DNA of 15,667 nucleotides from DAOTWP01 sp034435675 (lineage in GTDB: Bacteria; Chloroflexota; Anaerolineae; Aggregatilineales; Phototrophicaceae): assembly GCA_034435675.1 (NCBI GenBank), contig DAOTWP010000124.1, positions 1-15,667 on the forward strand, written 5' to 3'. Shown here piece by piece: positions 7,280 to 14,653 of the stretch (its first letter is position 1; the number at the start of each line of letters is the position of its first letter). Position numbers and translations under genes: made by a program. The notes under the pieces are model-generated. The model saw only the letters and a program-made list of their open reading frames with translations, had not been told where the DNA came from and searched no databases.

Positions 7280-7318
7280 CGGGAGGTGTGTTGTCCACTC
7301 TCCCGCAGGTTGTTTCTT
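7279..7318 (+). terminator. Terminator of the AlkZ-like gene
   Basis: gcgggag (7279-7285) pairs with ctcccgc (7300-7306), with extra inner pairing gtg/cac, and a T-rich tail ttgtttctt follows. The stem begins at the last base of the stop codon. It sits before the convergent STAS-like gene. Confidence 0.6.
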
Positions 7319-7338
7319 CGAAGCATCATCTGGACAGG

Positions 7339-7698
7339 TCAGTCCCCTTTGAGCAGCACATGTGCCAGTTGCAGCGCGATATCCCAATCCTGAGCGAATG
7401 TATAGGTGGTTGGCGCTAACAGCGATAAGGGCTTGATAAAAGTCTCAACAATACGTGGCGCACCATAAACCACGTAACCCCTCAGCCCCTCAGCAACCTC
7501 TTCTTTGATGAGCGCACGCATTGCCGCAATATCCTGCGGAACCCGCCTGATGTCTTGCATATCTACGATTGCCACATACGGTTGCCCTCTGTTTATCCGT
7601 TTCACTGCTTCAAATGAGGCTCGCGCATCGCGCATATCAACTTGATCAATCCAGCGATAGATGTAAATACCCGGCACTATCTGTTCAGCATTAACCAT
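7339..7698 (-). CDS. Small STAS-like protein of unknown function
   Basis: A 119-residue soluble protein. Its alternation of strands and helices (PYVAIVDMQDIRRVPQDIAAM, then EGLRGYVVYGAPRIVETFI, then TYTFAQDWDIALQLAHVLL) resembles the STAS/SpoIIAA-like fold found in anti-sigma-factor antagonists and other bacterial signalling proteins. This is a fold-level impression, not a recognised family, and the serine phosphorylated in SpoIIAA proteins is not obvious. The ATG at 7698 has AGAGGTG 4 bases upstream. It is convergent with the AlkZ-like gene and sits between that gene and the relic copy of its 3' end, so it may have been inserted or retained during the duplication. No membrane or signal segment. 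Confidence 0.7.
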   Translation of the reverse strand: MVNAEQIVPGIYIYRWIDQVDMRDARASFEAVKRINRGQPYVAIVDMQDIRRVPQDIAAMRALIKEEVAEGLRGYVVYGAPRIVETFIKPLSLLAPTTYTFAQDWDIALQLAHVLLKGD

Positions 7699-7901
7699 TT
7701 ACACCTCTGGCGGTAACCATCCTTGATTGCAGTCCAATCATGTCGAGTGGTCGTTCAGGCTGCCGACAGTGCGGCAATCGACAGAATACACTGGTCGGCT
7801 TGTATAGGGTCCGAAAACAGCTCCTGCTACAGAGTATATGGCGATTTTCCGGCTACCGTGCCTTGATTTTTTGACCTTAGCACGCCGGGCAGCAGCAATC
7901 G

Positions 7902-8013
7902 AAAATGATCTGCGGACGTACACTGGCAACTGTGCTGGTGGATGCCTTTGCGCTTTGTGGACGCAGATGCACCGACACTTGAACTGCGCTTTGTGCCGCA
8001 GTCCAGCAGTTAA
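7902..8013 (+). pseudogene. Relic of a second AlkZ-like gene (3' end)
   Basis: Read in frame from 7902, this stretch gives KMICGRTLATVLVDAF, which aligns with KVFLSAGRVLGTVLVDGF of the intact AlkZ-like protein. Similarity then jumps to the family C-terminus through a deletion corresponding to 119 bases of the intact gene (7098-7216), which shifts the frame. The 57 bases at 7949-8005 are identical to 7215-7271. Similarity continues past them into the stop region (tccagcagttaa against tccaacggttag). There is no start, no upstream gene body and no usable frame, so it is a dead fragment. The part before the identical block is only about 70% similar, which points to an older duplicate rather than a recent copy. 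Confidence 0.85.
7949..8005 (+). repeat. 57-bp perfect direct repeat, copy 2 (in the relic)
   Basis: Identical to 7215-7271. The sequence on both sides is similar but clearly diverged, so the identical block stands out inside an otherwise degraded duplicate. Confidence 0.97.
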
Positions 8014-8162
8014 CGCTGGCTCACTTCGACCAGGGGAGATCCCCTGCTGGCAGCGGCGGCAGGCAGGTTGTGAAACTCGAATTGCGCAATTGCCCAACTT
8101 GGCTCATCATTGAGTAAATTCACGGCATCCATTTTTGTAACTTTATGAAGGAGTGTGGGTGT

Positions 8163-9173
8163 ATGAGCAGACAATTCGGGCGGGCAGGGCTGGTGCTGGG
8201 ACTGCTGCTGGTGTTGGGCGTCGTGCTGCTGACGCCGGTCAGCGCCGGTCAGCGCGATGGACTGACCTTTACGCTGAGCTGTGACGGTTTCACCAGCGGC
8301 GGCGGGGGCATTGTCCTCAACCGCGACAATACCGGGGTTGGGCGCGAGACCTTTGCTATCGTCGGGCGCGACGGCGCGGGCAACGTCATTTACGGTCCGG
8401 TCACCGAGTCGTTCGTGATCGGCGGCAGCCTGTATGTTGATCCGGGGCTGTTCTTTCTGTGGAGCACAGAACCGCTGGCAAACCCGCTGACCGTGCAGGT
8501 AGTCAGCCTTGCCGGTAACGGGCTGGGTGAGCAGATCATCTACGAACGGCGCGGGGTGTGCAGCGGGCTGCCCGGAGTACGCGAAGCAGATGACACGCTG
8601 CTGCCTTCCGATGGCGGTACGGGCGACGAGGTGGGCTTGAACGAGATACCCCCTAACCCCAGGAACGAAAATGAACTGGTGGAATCGCAGACCGGCTACC
8701 TGATTGTCAACATTGAAAATGCCAACCTGCGCAGCGGCGATGGTCCCGACTATGCGGTAGTCGCGGTGGTCAACGGCGGGGACCGGCTGTTTGTGCTGGG
8801 GCGCAACGAAGACCGTACCTGGTGGTATGTGCAGGCAGGCGATATTCGCGGCTGGATTAACGCCGAACTGGTGGTTATTCGCGGCGATCTGACCGATGTG
8901 CTGGTTGTGCCGCCGCTGGGTGAACTGCGTCCGCCCTCGATTTTCCTGTATACCGATACGCCAATTTTTTTTTTTTTTTTTGATCGTGCGCCGCAGGTCT
9001 GCATTCTGGTCGGCAATTTAGATTACCTGATTGTCGGGCGTTCCAGCCTCGTCAGCGACTGGTACGAAATCGAAGCGACCTGTAACGGCGTAACGGTGCG
9101 CGGTTGGGTCAATGCCGAACGCGGTGGGCTGCGCTACCTTGAAAATGCCCGCATTCCGGTGACCCACCCGTAA
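8163..9173 (+). CDS. Secreted protein with one clear and one degenerate bacterial SH3-type region
   Basis: A 336-residue exported protein. Residues 1-28 form a signal peptide (basic start, then VLGLLLVLGVVLL, and a cleavage-like PVSA-GQ). Residues 30-135 are beta-rich and unrecognised. A bacterial SH3-type domain spans about 178-240: NANLRSGDGPDYAVVAVV, then WWYVQAGDIRGWINAELV, the pattern of envelope-binding SH3_3 domains. A second, weaker one spans about 278-330 (SSLVSDWYEIEA ... VRGWVNAERGGLRYL). Between them a run of 17 T encodes Ile and five Phe. Function is unknown; such domains often bind cell-wall or surface ligands. The ATG at 8163 has GAAGGAG 9 bases upstream; an ATG at 8145 in the same frame lies before that site. 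It ends with two stop codons in a row (TAATAA). Confidence 0.85.
   Translation: MSRQFGRAGLVLGLLLVLGVVLLTPVSAGQRDGLTFTLSCDGFTSGGGGIVLNRDNTGVGRETFAIVGRDGAGNVIYGPVTESFVIGGSLYVDPGLFFLWSTEPLANPLTVQVVSLAGNGLGEQIIYERRGVCSGLPGVREADDTLLPSDGGTGDEVGLNEIPPNPRNENELVESQTGYLIVNIENANLRSGDGPDYAVVAVVNGGDRLFVLGRNEDRTWWYVQAGDIRGWINAELVVIRGDLTDVLVVPPLGELRPPSIFLYTDTPIFFFFFDRAPQVCILVGNLDYLIVGRSSLVSDWYEIEATCNGVTVRGWVNAERGGLRYLENARIPVTHP
8965..8981 (+). repeat. Run of 17 T inside the SH3-type gene
   Basis: A 17-base homopolymer in coding DNA of a GC-rich genome. In the present frame it is read as part of Ile plus five Phe codons. One extra T would put TGA directly after the tract. One fewer would give 13 foreign codons and then TAG. 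Both remove the second SH3-like region. Confidence 0.93.
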
Positions 9174-9212
9174 TAAGGTTACTCGAAAATCCCGTCATCG
9201 TCGCGTGCAGGA

Positions 9213-9228
9213 GCGAAGCATACTTCGC
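9213..9228. repeat. Short hairpin after the SH3-type gene
   Basis: gcgaag pairs with cttcgc across a cata loop, 40 bases past the stop. No T tract on either side. It may stabilise the mRNA 3' end; the real terminator is further on. Confidence 0.4.
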
Positions 9229-9283
9229 CCAACGCGCGGATTCAGCCACATTCCACAGACGATGCAGGACAACATGATGAACG

Positions 9284-9318
9284 CAGGGGCGAGTGCTTCA
9301 CTCACCCCTGTATTTTTT
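9284..9318 (+). terminator. Intrinsic terminator of the SH3-type gene
   Basis: cagggg-c-gagtg pairs with cactc-a-cccctg (11 pairs, one mismatch, 3-base loop) and is followed by TATTTTTT. This is the best terminator in the window. It lies 110 bases past the stop, leaving a long 3' untranslated region. Confidence 0.88.
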
Positions 9319-9467
9319 GCTGCCCAGAGCACAGCACAGGCATAGCCCAGATCATCGCCAATAGCTGCCCCGCTGAACGCCACCTCCTGCCTGTGCTGCC
9401 ATTGGCGCTGGCATGTACTGACAGTTTCATGAAGCGACAGCATGAGACTTTGTGCAAAATCAACCTG

Positions 9468-9495
9468 ATGAAAATTAGAGGTTTCTGAGTATAAT
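9468..9495 (+). promoter_or_regulatory. Promoter of the histidine kinase/GH8 operon
   Basis: ATGAAA (9468-9473, 4 of 6 to TTGACA) and a perfect TATAAT (9490-9495) are 16 bases apart in a locally AT-rich stretch. Transcription would begin near 9502, giving a leader of about 205 bases. Confidence 0.65.
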
Positions 9496-9626
9496 AGAAA
9501 ATGCTGTTGAGTTGTTAGCTTGCTTGGTGATTAGCGAATCGAATGTAGACGCCTGCAATCCAGCGCATTTCTCATCTGCTGCTCATGCTGACCACTGCAC
9601 ACTAACTACCCACTCCTGTAATCGAA

Positions 9627-9683
9627 ACTGTTCTGCGGACGCTACCGGAACAGTCTTCCCGGCAGCAAGGGGTGCTGCGGGAA
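9627..9683 (+). promoter_or_regulatory. Two consecutive hairpins in the kinase leader
   Basis: Hairpin one: actgttc (9627-9633) with gaacagt (9648-9654). Hairpin two: ttcccg-g-cagca with tgctg-cgggaa (9656-9683; 11 pairs, one bulged G). They end 24 bases before the ATG, just before the GAGGGGGG ribosome site, so they could influence translation. No known riboswitch class is recognised. Confidence 0.45.
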
Positions 9684-9707
9684 ATTGATGTTGAGGGGGG
9701 ACCCGCC

Positions 9708-11315
9708 ATGACCGACTCAATGTTGAGACCGGTGAATTATGATAATGGAACGCACCATGCCCCGCAGGTTGCCGGACGTTTCATTCAATCAGCGCTTGAT
9801 GCCTTAGCCGCCCATATTGCCATCCTCGATGAAACAGGCAAGATTATCGGGGTCAATGCCGCCTGGCGGGCATTCGCCGAAGAAAACTACTTTCAGGATC
9901 CACACTATGGAATCGGCACGAATTATCTGGGCGTGTGCGACGCCTCGGCACGGCTGAACGCGCCGGAAGCCGCTGCAATCGCCACTGGCATCCGCGACGT
10001 GATGAACCAGCGCCGCCGCGAATTTGTGCTGGAATACCCGTGTCACAGCCCACGAGAGCGCCGCTGGTTTGTGGTGCGCGTTTCGCATTTTGACTGGTAC
10101 GGGCATAACCGCCTGATTATCGCGCATCAGAATGTCTCGCAGCTCAAGCGCGCACAGATCGAACTGGCTGAAAGCAAGCAGCGTTTGCAGTCCATCGTTG
10201 ACAATGTGGTGGACGGCATTCTGGTGATTGACCCCAAAGGATGCATCATTTCGGTGAATCATGCTGTCGGGGAGATTTTCGCCTACCCGCCGCACGAACT
10301 CATTACCCTGCCGCTGAACACGCTGATTCCTGAACTGGATTACGCGCTGCTGTTCAACAACTGGAAATTCAACGGGCACAGCAACGGCAGTGGCAGTGCG
10401 GCAGCGTCTCCTTCGCGTTATGAGTTCACCGGACAGCGCAGGGATGGCAGCACATTTGCGCTGACCTTTGCGCTGAGCATGATGCAGCTCGACGGCGAGC
10501 GCGTGATGCTGGGGATTGTGCAGGACATTACCGAACGCAAACGCCTTGAGACTGAAGTGCTCGAAAACCAGCGCCTGAATATCGCGCTGGCGAAAGAACG
10601 CGAACTGCGCGACCTGAAGAACCGTTTCATCTCGATGATGTCGCACGAACTGCGCACACCGCTGGCAGGCATTTTGCTGGCAGCGGATATGCTCAAGATT
10701 TACGGGGATCGCGCGCCGGAAGAAGAAAAGGAGCAGTATATCGACAGCATTCAGGTGCAAGTGCATCATTTGATGGCGCTGGTGCGCGATGTGCTGTCCA
10801 TTAGCCGTTCCGAGCTGGCACGGCAGGACTTTACGCCTGAACTGGTGGATCTTGAAACTTACTGCCGCGATATTGTCGAAGAAATGCAGCTTGCCGTCCG
10901 CAAAACGCACCGGATTAACTTTGAGGGTACGTTTAGCACAGTAAATACCCTGCTGGATCGCAAGCTAATGCGCCAGGCGATTACCAATCTGCTGTCCAAC
11001 GCCATCAAGTATTCGCCCGAAGGCAGCCAGATCAAGGTCACACTGCATACGGAAGCCAATTACGCCGTGCTGCGCATTCGGGATAAGGGCATTGGTATCC
11101 CGGAGGAAGACCGCAACCTGCTGTTTGAACCCTTCCATCGTGGCGCGAATGCCGGGCACATTCCTGGTACAGGGCTGGGGCTGGCAGTGACCCGGCAGGT
11201 AATCGAACTTCAGGGTGGCAGAATTGGCGTGGAGAGTCAGGTGAACAAGGGCACAACGTTTACCGTGCTGGTGCCGCTGCATCGTGAAGATCACCTGGCG
11301 ATGTCCGCTGACTAG
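9708..11315 (+). CDS. Soluble PAS-domain sensor histidine kinase
   Basis: A 535-residue kinase without membrane helices, so it senses a cytosolic or diffusible signal. A PAS-like domain spans about 25-145 (IAILDETGKIIGVNAAWRAF). A PAS domain spans about 157-275 (ILVIDPKGCIISVNHAVGEIF), ending in VQDITERKRLETE. A short helix follows, then the dimerisation domain with SHELRTPL, where His313 is the phosphorylation site. The ATPase domain has the N-box LLSNAIKYSP (427-436), DKGIGIP (459-465), FEPF (473-476) and GTGLGLA (487-493); all key residues are present. The ATG at 9708 has GAGGGGGG 8 bases upstream; a GTG at 9672 lies inside a leader hairpin. No response regulator is adjacent, so it is an orphan kinase here. 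It lies 15 bases before the GH8 gene and is probably cotranscribed with it. Confidence 0.95.
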   Translation: MTDSMLRPVNYDNGTHHAPQVAGRFIQSALDALAAHIAILDETGKIIGVNAAWRAFAEENYFQDPHYGIGTNYLGVCDASARLNAPEAAAIATGIRDVMNQRRREFVLEYPCHSPRERRWFVVRVSHFDWYGHNRLIIAHQNVSQLKRAQIELAESKQRLQSIVDNVVDGILVIDPKGCIISVNHAVGEIFAYPPHELITLPLNTLIPELDYALLFNNWKFNGHSNGSGSAAASPSRYEFTGQRRDGSTFALTFALSMMQLDGERVMLGIVQDITERKRLETEVLENQRLNIALAKERELRDLKNRFISMMSHELRTPLAGILLAADMLKIYGDRAPEEEKEQYIDSIQVQVHHLMALVRDVLSISRSELARQDFTPELVDLETYCRDIVEEMQLAVRKTHRINFEGTFSTVNTLLDRKLMRQAITNLLSNAIKYSPEGSQIKVTLHTEANYAVLRIRDKGIGIPEEDRNLLFEPFHRGANAGHIPGTGLGLAVTRQVIELQGGRIGVESQVNKGTTFTVLVPLHREDHLAMSAD

Positions 11316-11330
11316 AAAGGGGTGAGGGCA

Positions 11331-12569
11331 ATGCTGCGAACTGCTGCGCATTTATGGCTGTTGCTGCTGCTGCTGCCGGTGCTGCTGACTGCGCAGCCCA
11401 TGCAGACACAGGCAGACGAATCCCCGGTGCCGGATTGGGCTGCACTGCTGCGTGCCACATGGGACGGGTATAAGGCGCGGTTCATCTTCTGCGATACCTG
11501 CGGCACGGGCAGCGCGGCGGGGCTGGTCTTTGATCCGTCGGTAGGGCACGCCGTTTCCGAAGGCGTTGGTTACGGGCTGCTGATGGCTGTGCTGATGGAC
11601 GACCAGCCGACCTTTGACCTGATTTACAGTGCCGCCAACGCCACGCTGTTCCACGAACGCAGTGGGCTGTATCACTGGCGCGCCGACAACACCGGGAACG
11701 TAACCGGACGCGGCAATGCGACCGACGCCGATCAGGATATTGCGCTGGCGCTGATTTTCGCGCAGCAGCGTGTCGAGACCGGGACATGGGCGCCGCCGCA
11801 GGATTTCACGTATGGCGCGCGTGCCTCGGCGTTGATTGATGCTATTTTTGAGGATAATGTCTGGCAGGGGCAGTACCTCAAGCCGGGCAATCAGTGGTAT
11901 GTGGACGGGCAGGTAATCACCAACCTATCCTATTTTTCCCCCGCGTGGTATCGCCTTTTCGACCAGTTTCAGGGTACGCAGCGCTGGAGCACCGTGATCG
12001 AAAACGGTTATGCCGCGCTGTTTGCCACCGAAGGCGCGCCGCTGGGCTTAGCGCCCGATTGGTCGCAGACAGACGGCGCACCGGCGTTTACCTACTGCGA
12101 TTTTCAGGGGCGTGACCGCCAGGACTGCCGTTATGAACTGACCTGGGAAGCGATCCGCGTGCCCTGGCGCATTGGGCTGGACTGCCTGTGGTTTGGCGAG
12201 GAACGCGCCTGTGCCTGGTCGCAGCGCGGTGCGGATTTCCTGCTGAACACAGTGGGGAGCGGCGATGCGGTGGCAGCGGCGGCGGGGGCGCGCATGTTCA
12301 GCATGGATGGCGCGTTCGCGGTGGACTTCCAGACGGAGGGCATGGTCGGCATGTGGCTGGTCGGCGCGCTGGCAGCGGAGAACGTGCCGCTGGCGAACGC
12401 GCTGGGCGAGTTGCTGACGGGCACTGACGCCGGGCAGTACGGACAGTTTGTACTGAGCGATGGCATCTGGGGCAGCAGCCTCGACGCCGGGCGCTTTTAT
12501 TACAACCAGAGCCTTGCGTGGTTTGGCGCGGCGGCAGCAGGCGGCTTGTGGGTCAATTTGCTGGGCTGA
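11331..12569 (+). CDS. Secreted glycoside hydrolase family 8 protein
   Basis: A 412-residue GH8-type protein. Family members cleave beta-1,4 links in cellulose, lichenan, chitosan or xylan with an (alpha/alpha)6 barrel. A signal peptide at about 1-28 (WLLLLLLPVLLTAQ) sends it outside. Seen: SEGVGYGLLMAVLMDD with Glu77, the family's proton donor position; ATDADQDIALAL at 130-141, the conserved Asp-rich substrate motif; NLSYFSPAWYRLF; and TWEAIRVPWRIGLDCLWFG at about 271-289. In studied enzymes this last motif reads YDA-x-R and its Asp is the general base; here Glu273 takes its place. Six or more cysteines suggest disulfides. The ATG at 11331 has AAAGGGG 8 bases upstream; GTG at 11322 would overlap that site. 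It follows the kinase by 15 bases and meets the TIR gene tail to tail 23 bases later. Confidence 0.88.
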   Translation: MLRTAAHLWLLLLLLPVLLTAQPMQTQADESPVPDWAALLRATWDGYKARFIFCDTCGTGSAAGLVFDPSVGHAVSEGVGYGLLMAVLMDDQPTFDLIYSAANATLFHERSGLYHWRADNTGNVTGRGNATDADQDIALALIFAQQRVETGTWAPPQDFTYGARASALIDAIFEDNVWQGQYLKPGNQWYVDGQVITNLSYFSPAWYRLFDQFQGTQRWSTVIENGYAALFATEGAPLGLAPDWSQTDGAPAFTYCDFQGRDRQDCRYELTWEAIRVPWRIGLDCLWFGEERACAWSQRGADFLLNTVGSGDAVAAAAGARMFSMDGAFAVDFQTEGMVGMWLVGALAAENVPLANALGELLTGTDAGQYGQFVLSDGIWGSSLDAGRFYYNQSLAWFGAAAAGGLWVNLLG

Positions 12570-12592
12570 ACAGTCCCCGGCAACGCCGTCCG

Positions 12593-14653
12593 CTACCCGC
12601 CGTTGATCCAGCGGCTGAATACCGGCAGCAGCACAATCAGGGTGCCACCAAGTGTAATCAGGGCATATTGGCTGCTGCTTGCCGGGGGGAGATCATGCAG
12701 TTGCAGGTGCCTGCCGCCCAGTGTCCAGCCGCGACAATCCGGCGCAGCAATCAGCAGCAAAATAATCAGGATATCCAGTAAACCGACTACCAGCACCATC
12801 GTCGGTGTATCAAAGCTGCCAAAGGGAATGTCCGTGACGCTGAAGATCAATTGCAGGTCGGGCCACACCAGCGCCAGACAGAGCATACTGACCACGCCGC
12901 ACCCCACTATGCCCGTCACAAACACGCGCCCGGAGACCTGACGCAAATTGTACGCTCCGGCAAGCAGCATCTGCGCAAACGCGGCAGCCCCCAGCAGCAC
13001 CAGCAGCAGGAGATGTTCCGGCAGCACCACGCTGTAATACTGTGTCCATAATGCCAGCGGCGAGATAAACATGGCGATCAGCATTTTGACTACCGAGCTG
13101 ATCATCGTCATTGCCACCAGCAGGCTGATAGCACGGGGGGTTGGAAACCCGCCGCGTGTGCGTCGTCCCGGTACATCCAGCGTTTCATAAGTGCGCTGTG
13201 GCTGCGGTTTGCCGGACAGCGTATCGAGAATATCCTGCTTTGCCCTATTCAGATTCTTGCTGGCGTCAATCCAGTTCAAATGTCCGAGCGCATCCGGCAG
13301 ATCAGCGGTATCCTGCACGGATACCAGCAGCGCAGGCATGCCGCTGGCGAGCAGTGCCTGCCAGCGGGTGCTGGTCTCGGCATCACGCAGCAGCCAGGGC
13401 GAAACGATTATCAGCCCGACAGCCGCGAATTGATCGTCTGCCACAAGTACAGGCAGGTGTTCGAGGCACTGAATCCCCTGCCGCCAAAGCTGCGCCCGCA
13501 GCCAGCGTGCAAAGGGGGCATCCTCAGGCGCAAAGACCAGGCAGGTTTGCTTCACCGGCGACTGCGGCAGCACGCGCTTCTGCTGCGCTGTGGGCAATGT
13601 GGGCTGTGGCGCTGCGGCAGTTTTCCAGGAGCCGCCCCGCATGACTCTGCCCCAGTACATCGGCTGCCAGCAGCGCAGCACCGCCGCGCGTTTGAACCAC
13701 TGCGTCAGCAGCACCAGCACAGCGCCTGCCGCCAGTGATATGCTGCCGTAGAGGATAAACGCATGCACGATAGTCGGGTCGTCAAGATACCAGTGCGGGT
13801 TGATAACCGCTTCAGCAAAATCCTCTAGGGTCATGCCCATAGGCATGGCGGAAAGCACAATGCTCAGCGCCGCCATATCGCCCACAATCCCCAGCATCAC
13901 CAGCACATATTGCAGATTGCCCAATGCGCCGACAGGTTTGGGGTGTTCCCGGCGTCCAATCAACCGCGCGGCGTTGAGTCCGTCGCTGGCAAACATGGTG
14001 ATTGCCAGCAGCGGCAGCATCATCGCGATTGAAATCATCAACCGGCAGGACACCCTATCCCCTTCGCGCTCAAAGCCGCAGATGTTATTCACGCTGCCGC
14101 CAAGCTCCAGCGCCGCCATGCTGACCAGCAGCGCGCCGTTGATGGCGATGCCCAGCAGCCCAAACACCAGCACCAGCAGCCCGACCCGCCGCGCCTCGGC
14201 AGGCAGGGCGGCGTGCAGCAGGGGCAGTCGCGCGGATTCAGCGGGCAGTGTGCCGCTTTGCATGCTGACTTCGTGCTGGTTCGCCCACGCGCAAACCTGT
14301 TCGATTGCGGCAAACGGCGCGGTGCGGGCATCCAGCCAGACGTCCGCATGGGTGAGGAACGGCTCCAGGGTGGGGTCGAGCGATTGCAGCAGCAGCACCA
14401 GACAGGGCACGCCGCGTGCGACCGCCTGATCCCATTCGCGCTTGACCTGCGCCGATTTCAGTGACCACGGGGACGCCACCAGCACAAAGGCGTCGCATGC
14501 CTGAATGCCTCTGCGGATTTCCGCCGCCCAATCTGCCCCGTGTGCGATGTTCAACCGATCCAGCCAGGGGCGTGCGCCAGCGCTGAGCAGTGCTTCGTGC
14601 AGTGCCCGCGCAAAGTTGAAATCATTGCGGGAATAACTGATAAAAAGGCGCAT
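12593..14653 (-). CDS. Membrane protein with two TIR-like domains (TIR-4TM-TIR-5TM)
   Basis: A 686-residue protein. Residues 1-125 form a TIR domain: FISYSRND at 4-11, DWAAEIRRGIQACDAFVLVAS, then SPWSLKSAQVKREW with Glu73 at the position of the NAD-cleaving glutamate of catalytic TIR domains. About four membrane helices follow (157-183, 206-222, 246-270, 297-317). Residues 368-465 repeat the TIR pattern in degenerate form (CLVFAPEDAPFARWLRAQL, GLIIVSPWLLRDAET); Arg430 replaces the glutamate. About five helices follow (509-532, 545-563, 576-598, 616-636, 662-680). TIR domains in bacteria often act in phage defence through NAD depletion or signal-nucleotide production, but that role is inferred here. 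The ATG at 14653 has TTGGAG 9 bases upstream; the in-frame GTG at 14683 lies inside a hairpin. No partner defence gene is adjacent. Confidence 0.88.
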   Translation of the reverse strand: MRLFISYSRNDFNFARALHEALLSAGARPWLDRLNIAHGADWAAEIRRGIQACDAFVLVASPWSLKSAQVKREWDQAVARGVPCLVLLLQSLDPTLEPFLTHADVWLDARTAPFAAIEQVCAWANQHEVSMQSGTLPAESARLPLLHAALPAEARRVGLLVLVFGLLGIAINGALLVSMAALELGGSVNNICGFEREGDRVSCRLMISIAMMLPLLAITMFASDGLNAARLIGRREHPKPVGALGNLQYVLVMLGIVGDMAALSIVLSAMPMGMTLEDFAEAVINPHWYLDDPTIVHAFILYGSISLAAGAVLVLLTQWFKRAAVLRCWQPMYWGRVMRGGSWKTAAAPQPTLPTAQQKRVLPQSPVKQTCLVFAPEDAPFARWLRAQLWRQGIQCLEHLPVLVADDQFAAVGLIIVSPWLLRDAETSTRWQALLASGMPALLVSVQDTADLPDALGHLNWIDASKNLNRAKQDILDTLSGKPQPQRTYETLDVPGRRTRGGFPTPRAISLLVAMTMISSVVKMLIAMFISPLALWTQYYSVVLPEHLLLLVLLGAAAFAQMLLAGAYNLRQVSGRVFVTGIVGCGVVSMLCLALVWPDLQLIFSVTDIPFGSFDTPTMVLVVGLLDILIILLLIAAPDCRGWTLGGRHLQLHDLPPASSSQYALITLGGTLIVLLPVFSRWINGG

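Larger units (their letters stand above)
7699..8162. other. 464-base gap holding the relic and leader of the SH3-type gene
   Basis: Besides the relic, it holds the inverted repeat caggggagatcccctg (8031-8046; 6-bp stem, 4-base loop, no T tract) and the 12-base perfect palindrome aattgcgcaatt (8080-8091), 72 bases before the SH3-type ATG. The second could be a regulator site. TTGCCC at 8090-8095 may be a -35 box, but no good -10 follows. I see nothing supportable at 7699-7900. Confidence 0.4.
9174..9707. other. 534-base gap between SH3-type gene and histidine kinase
   Basis: Contains the hairpin and terminator of the upstream gene (to 9318), the kinase promoter (9468-9495) and a leader of about 200 bases with two hairpins. 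Nothing supportable is seen at 9319-9467. A minus-strand frame of 82 codons at 9195-9443 crosses the terminator and looks like chance. Confidence 0.6.

Noticed and set aside
7215..8005. 57-bp direct repeats considered as ends of a mobile element or attachment sites
   Set aside because: There is no transposase or integrase between them, and the similarity extends beyond the repeat as homologous coding sequence, which indicates gene duplication.
7738..8113. Frames of about 90-120 codons on both strands in the relic region
   Set aside because: They arise from the degraded AlkZ-like fragment, read in non-native frames; the native frame is broken by a deletion.
9195..9443. Minus-strand open frame of 82 codons
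   Set aside because: It runs across a strong plus-strand terminator, has no good ribosome site and no recognised similarity.
9804..10910. Minus-strand open frame of 368 codons
   Set aside because: It lies entirely opposite the histidine kinase, whose domains and catalytic motifs are complete. The frame is His/Arg/Gln-rich with no recognisable domain, a normal shadow in GC-rich DNA.
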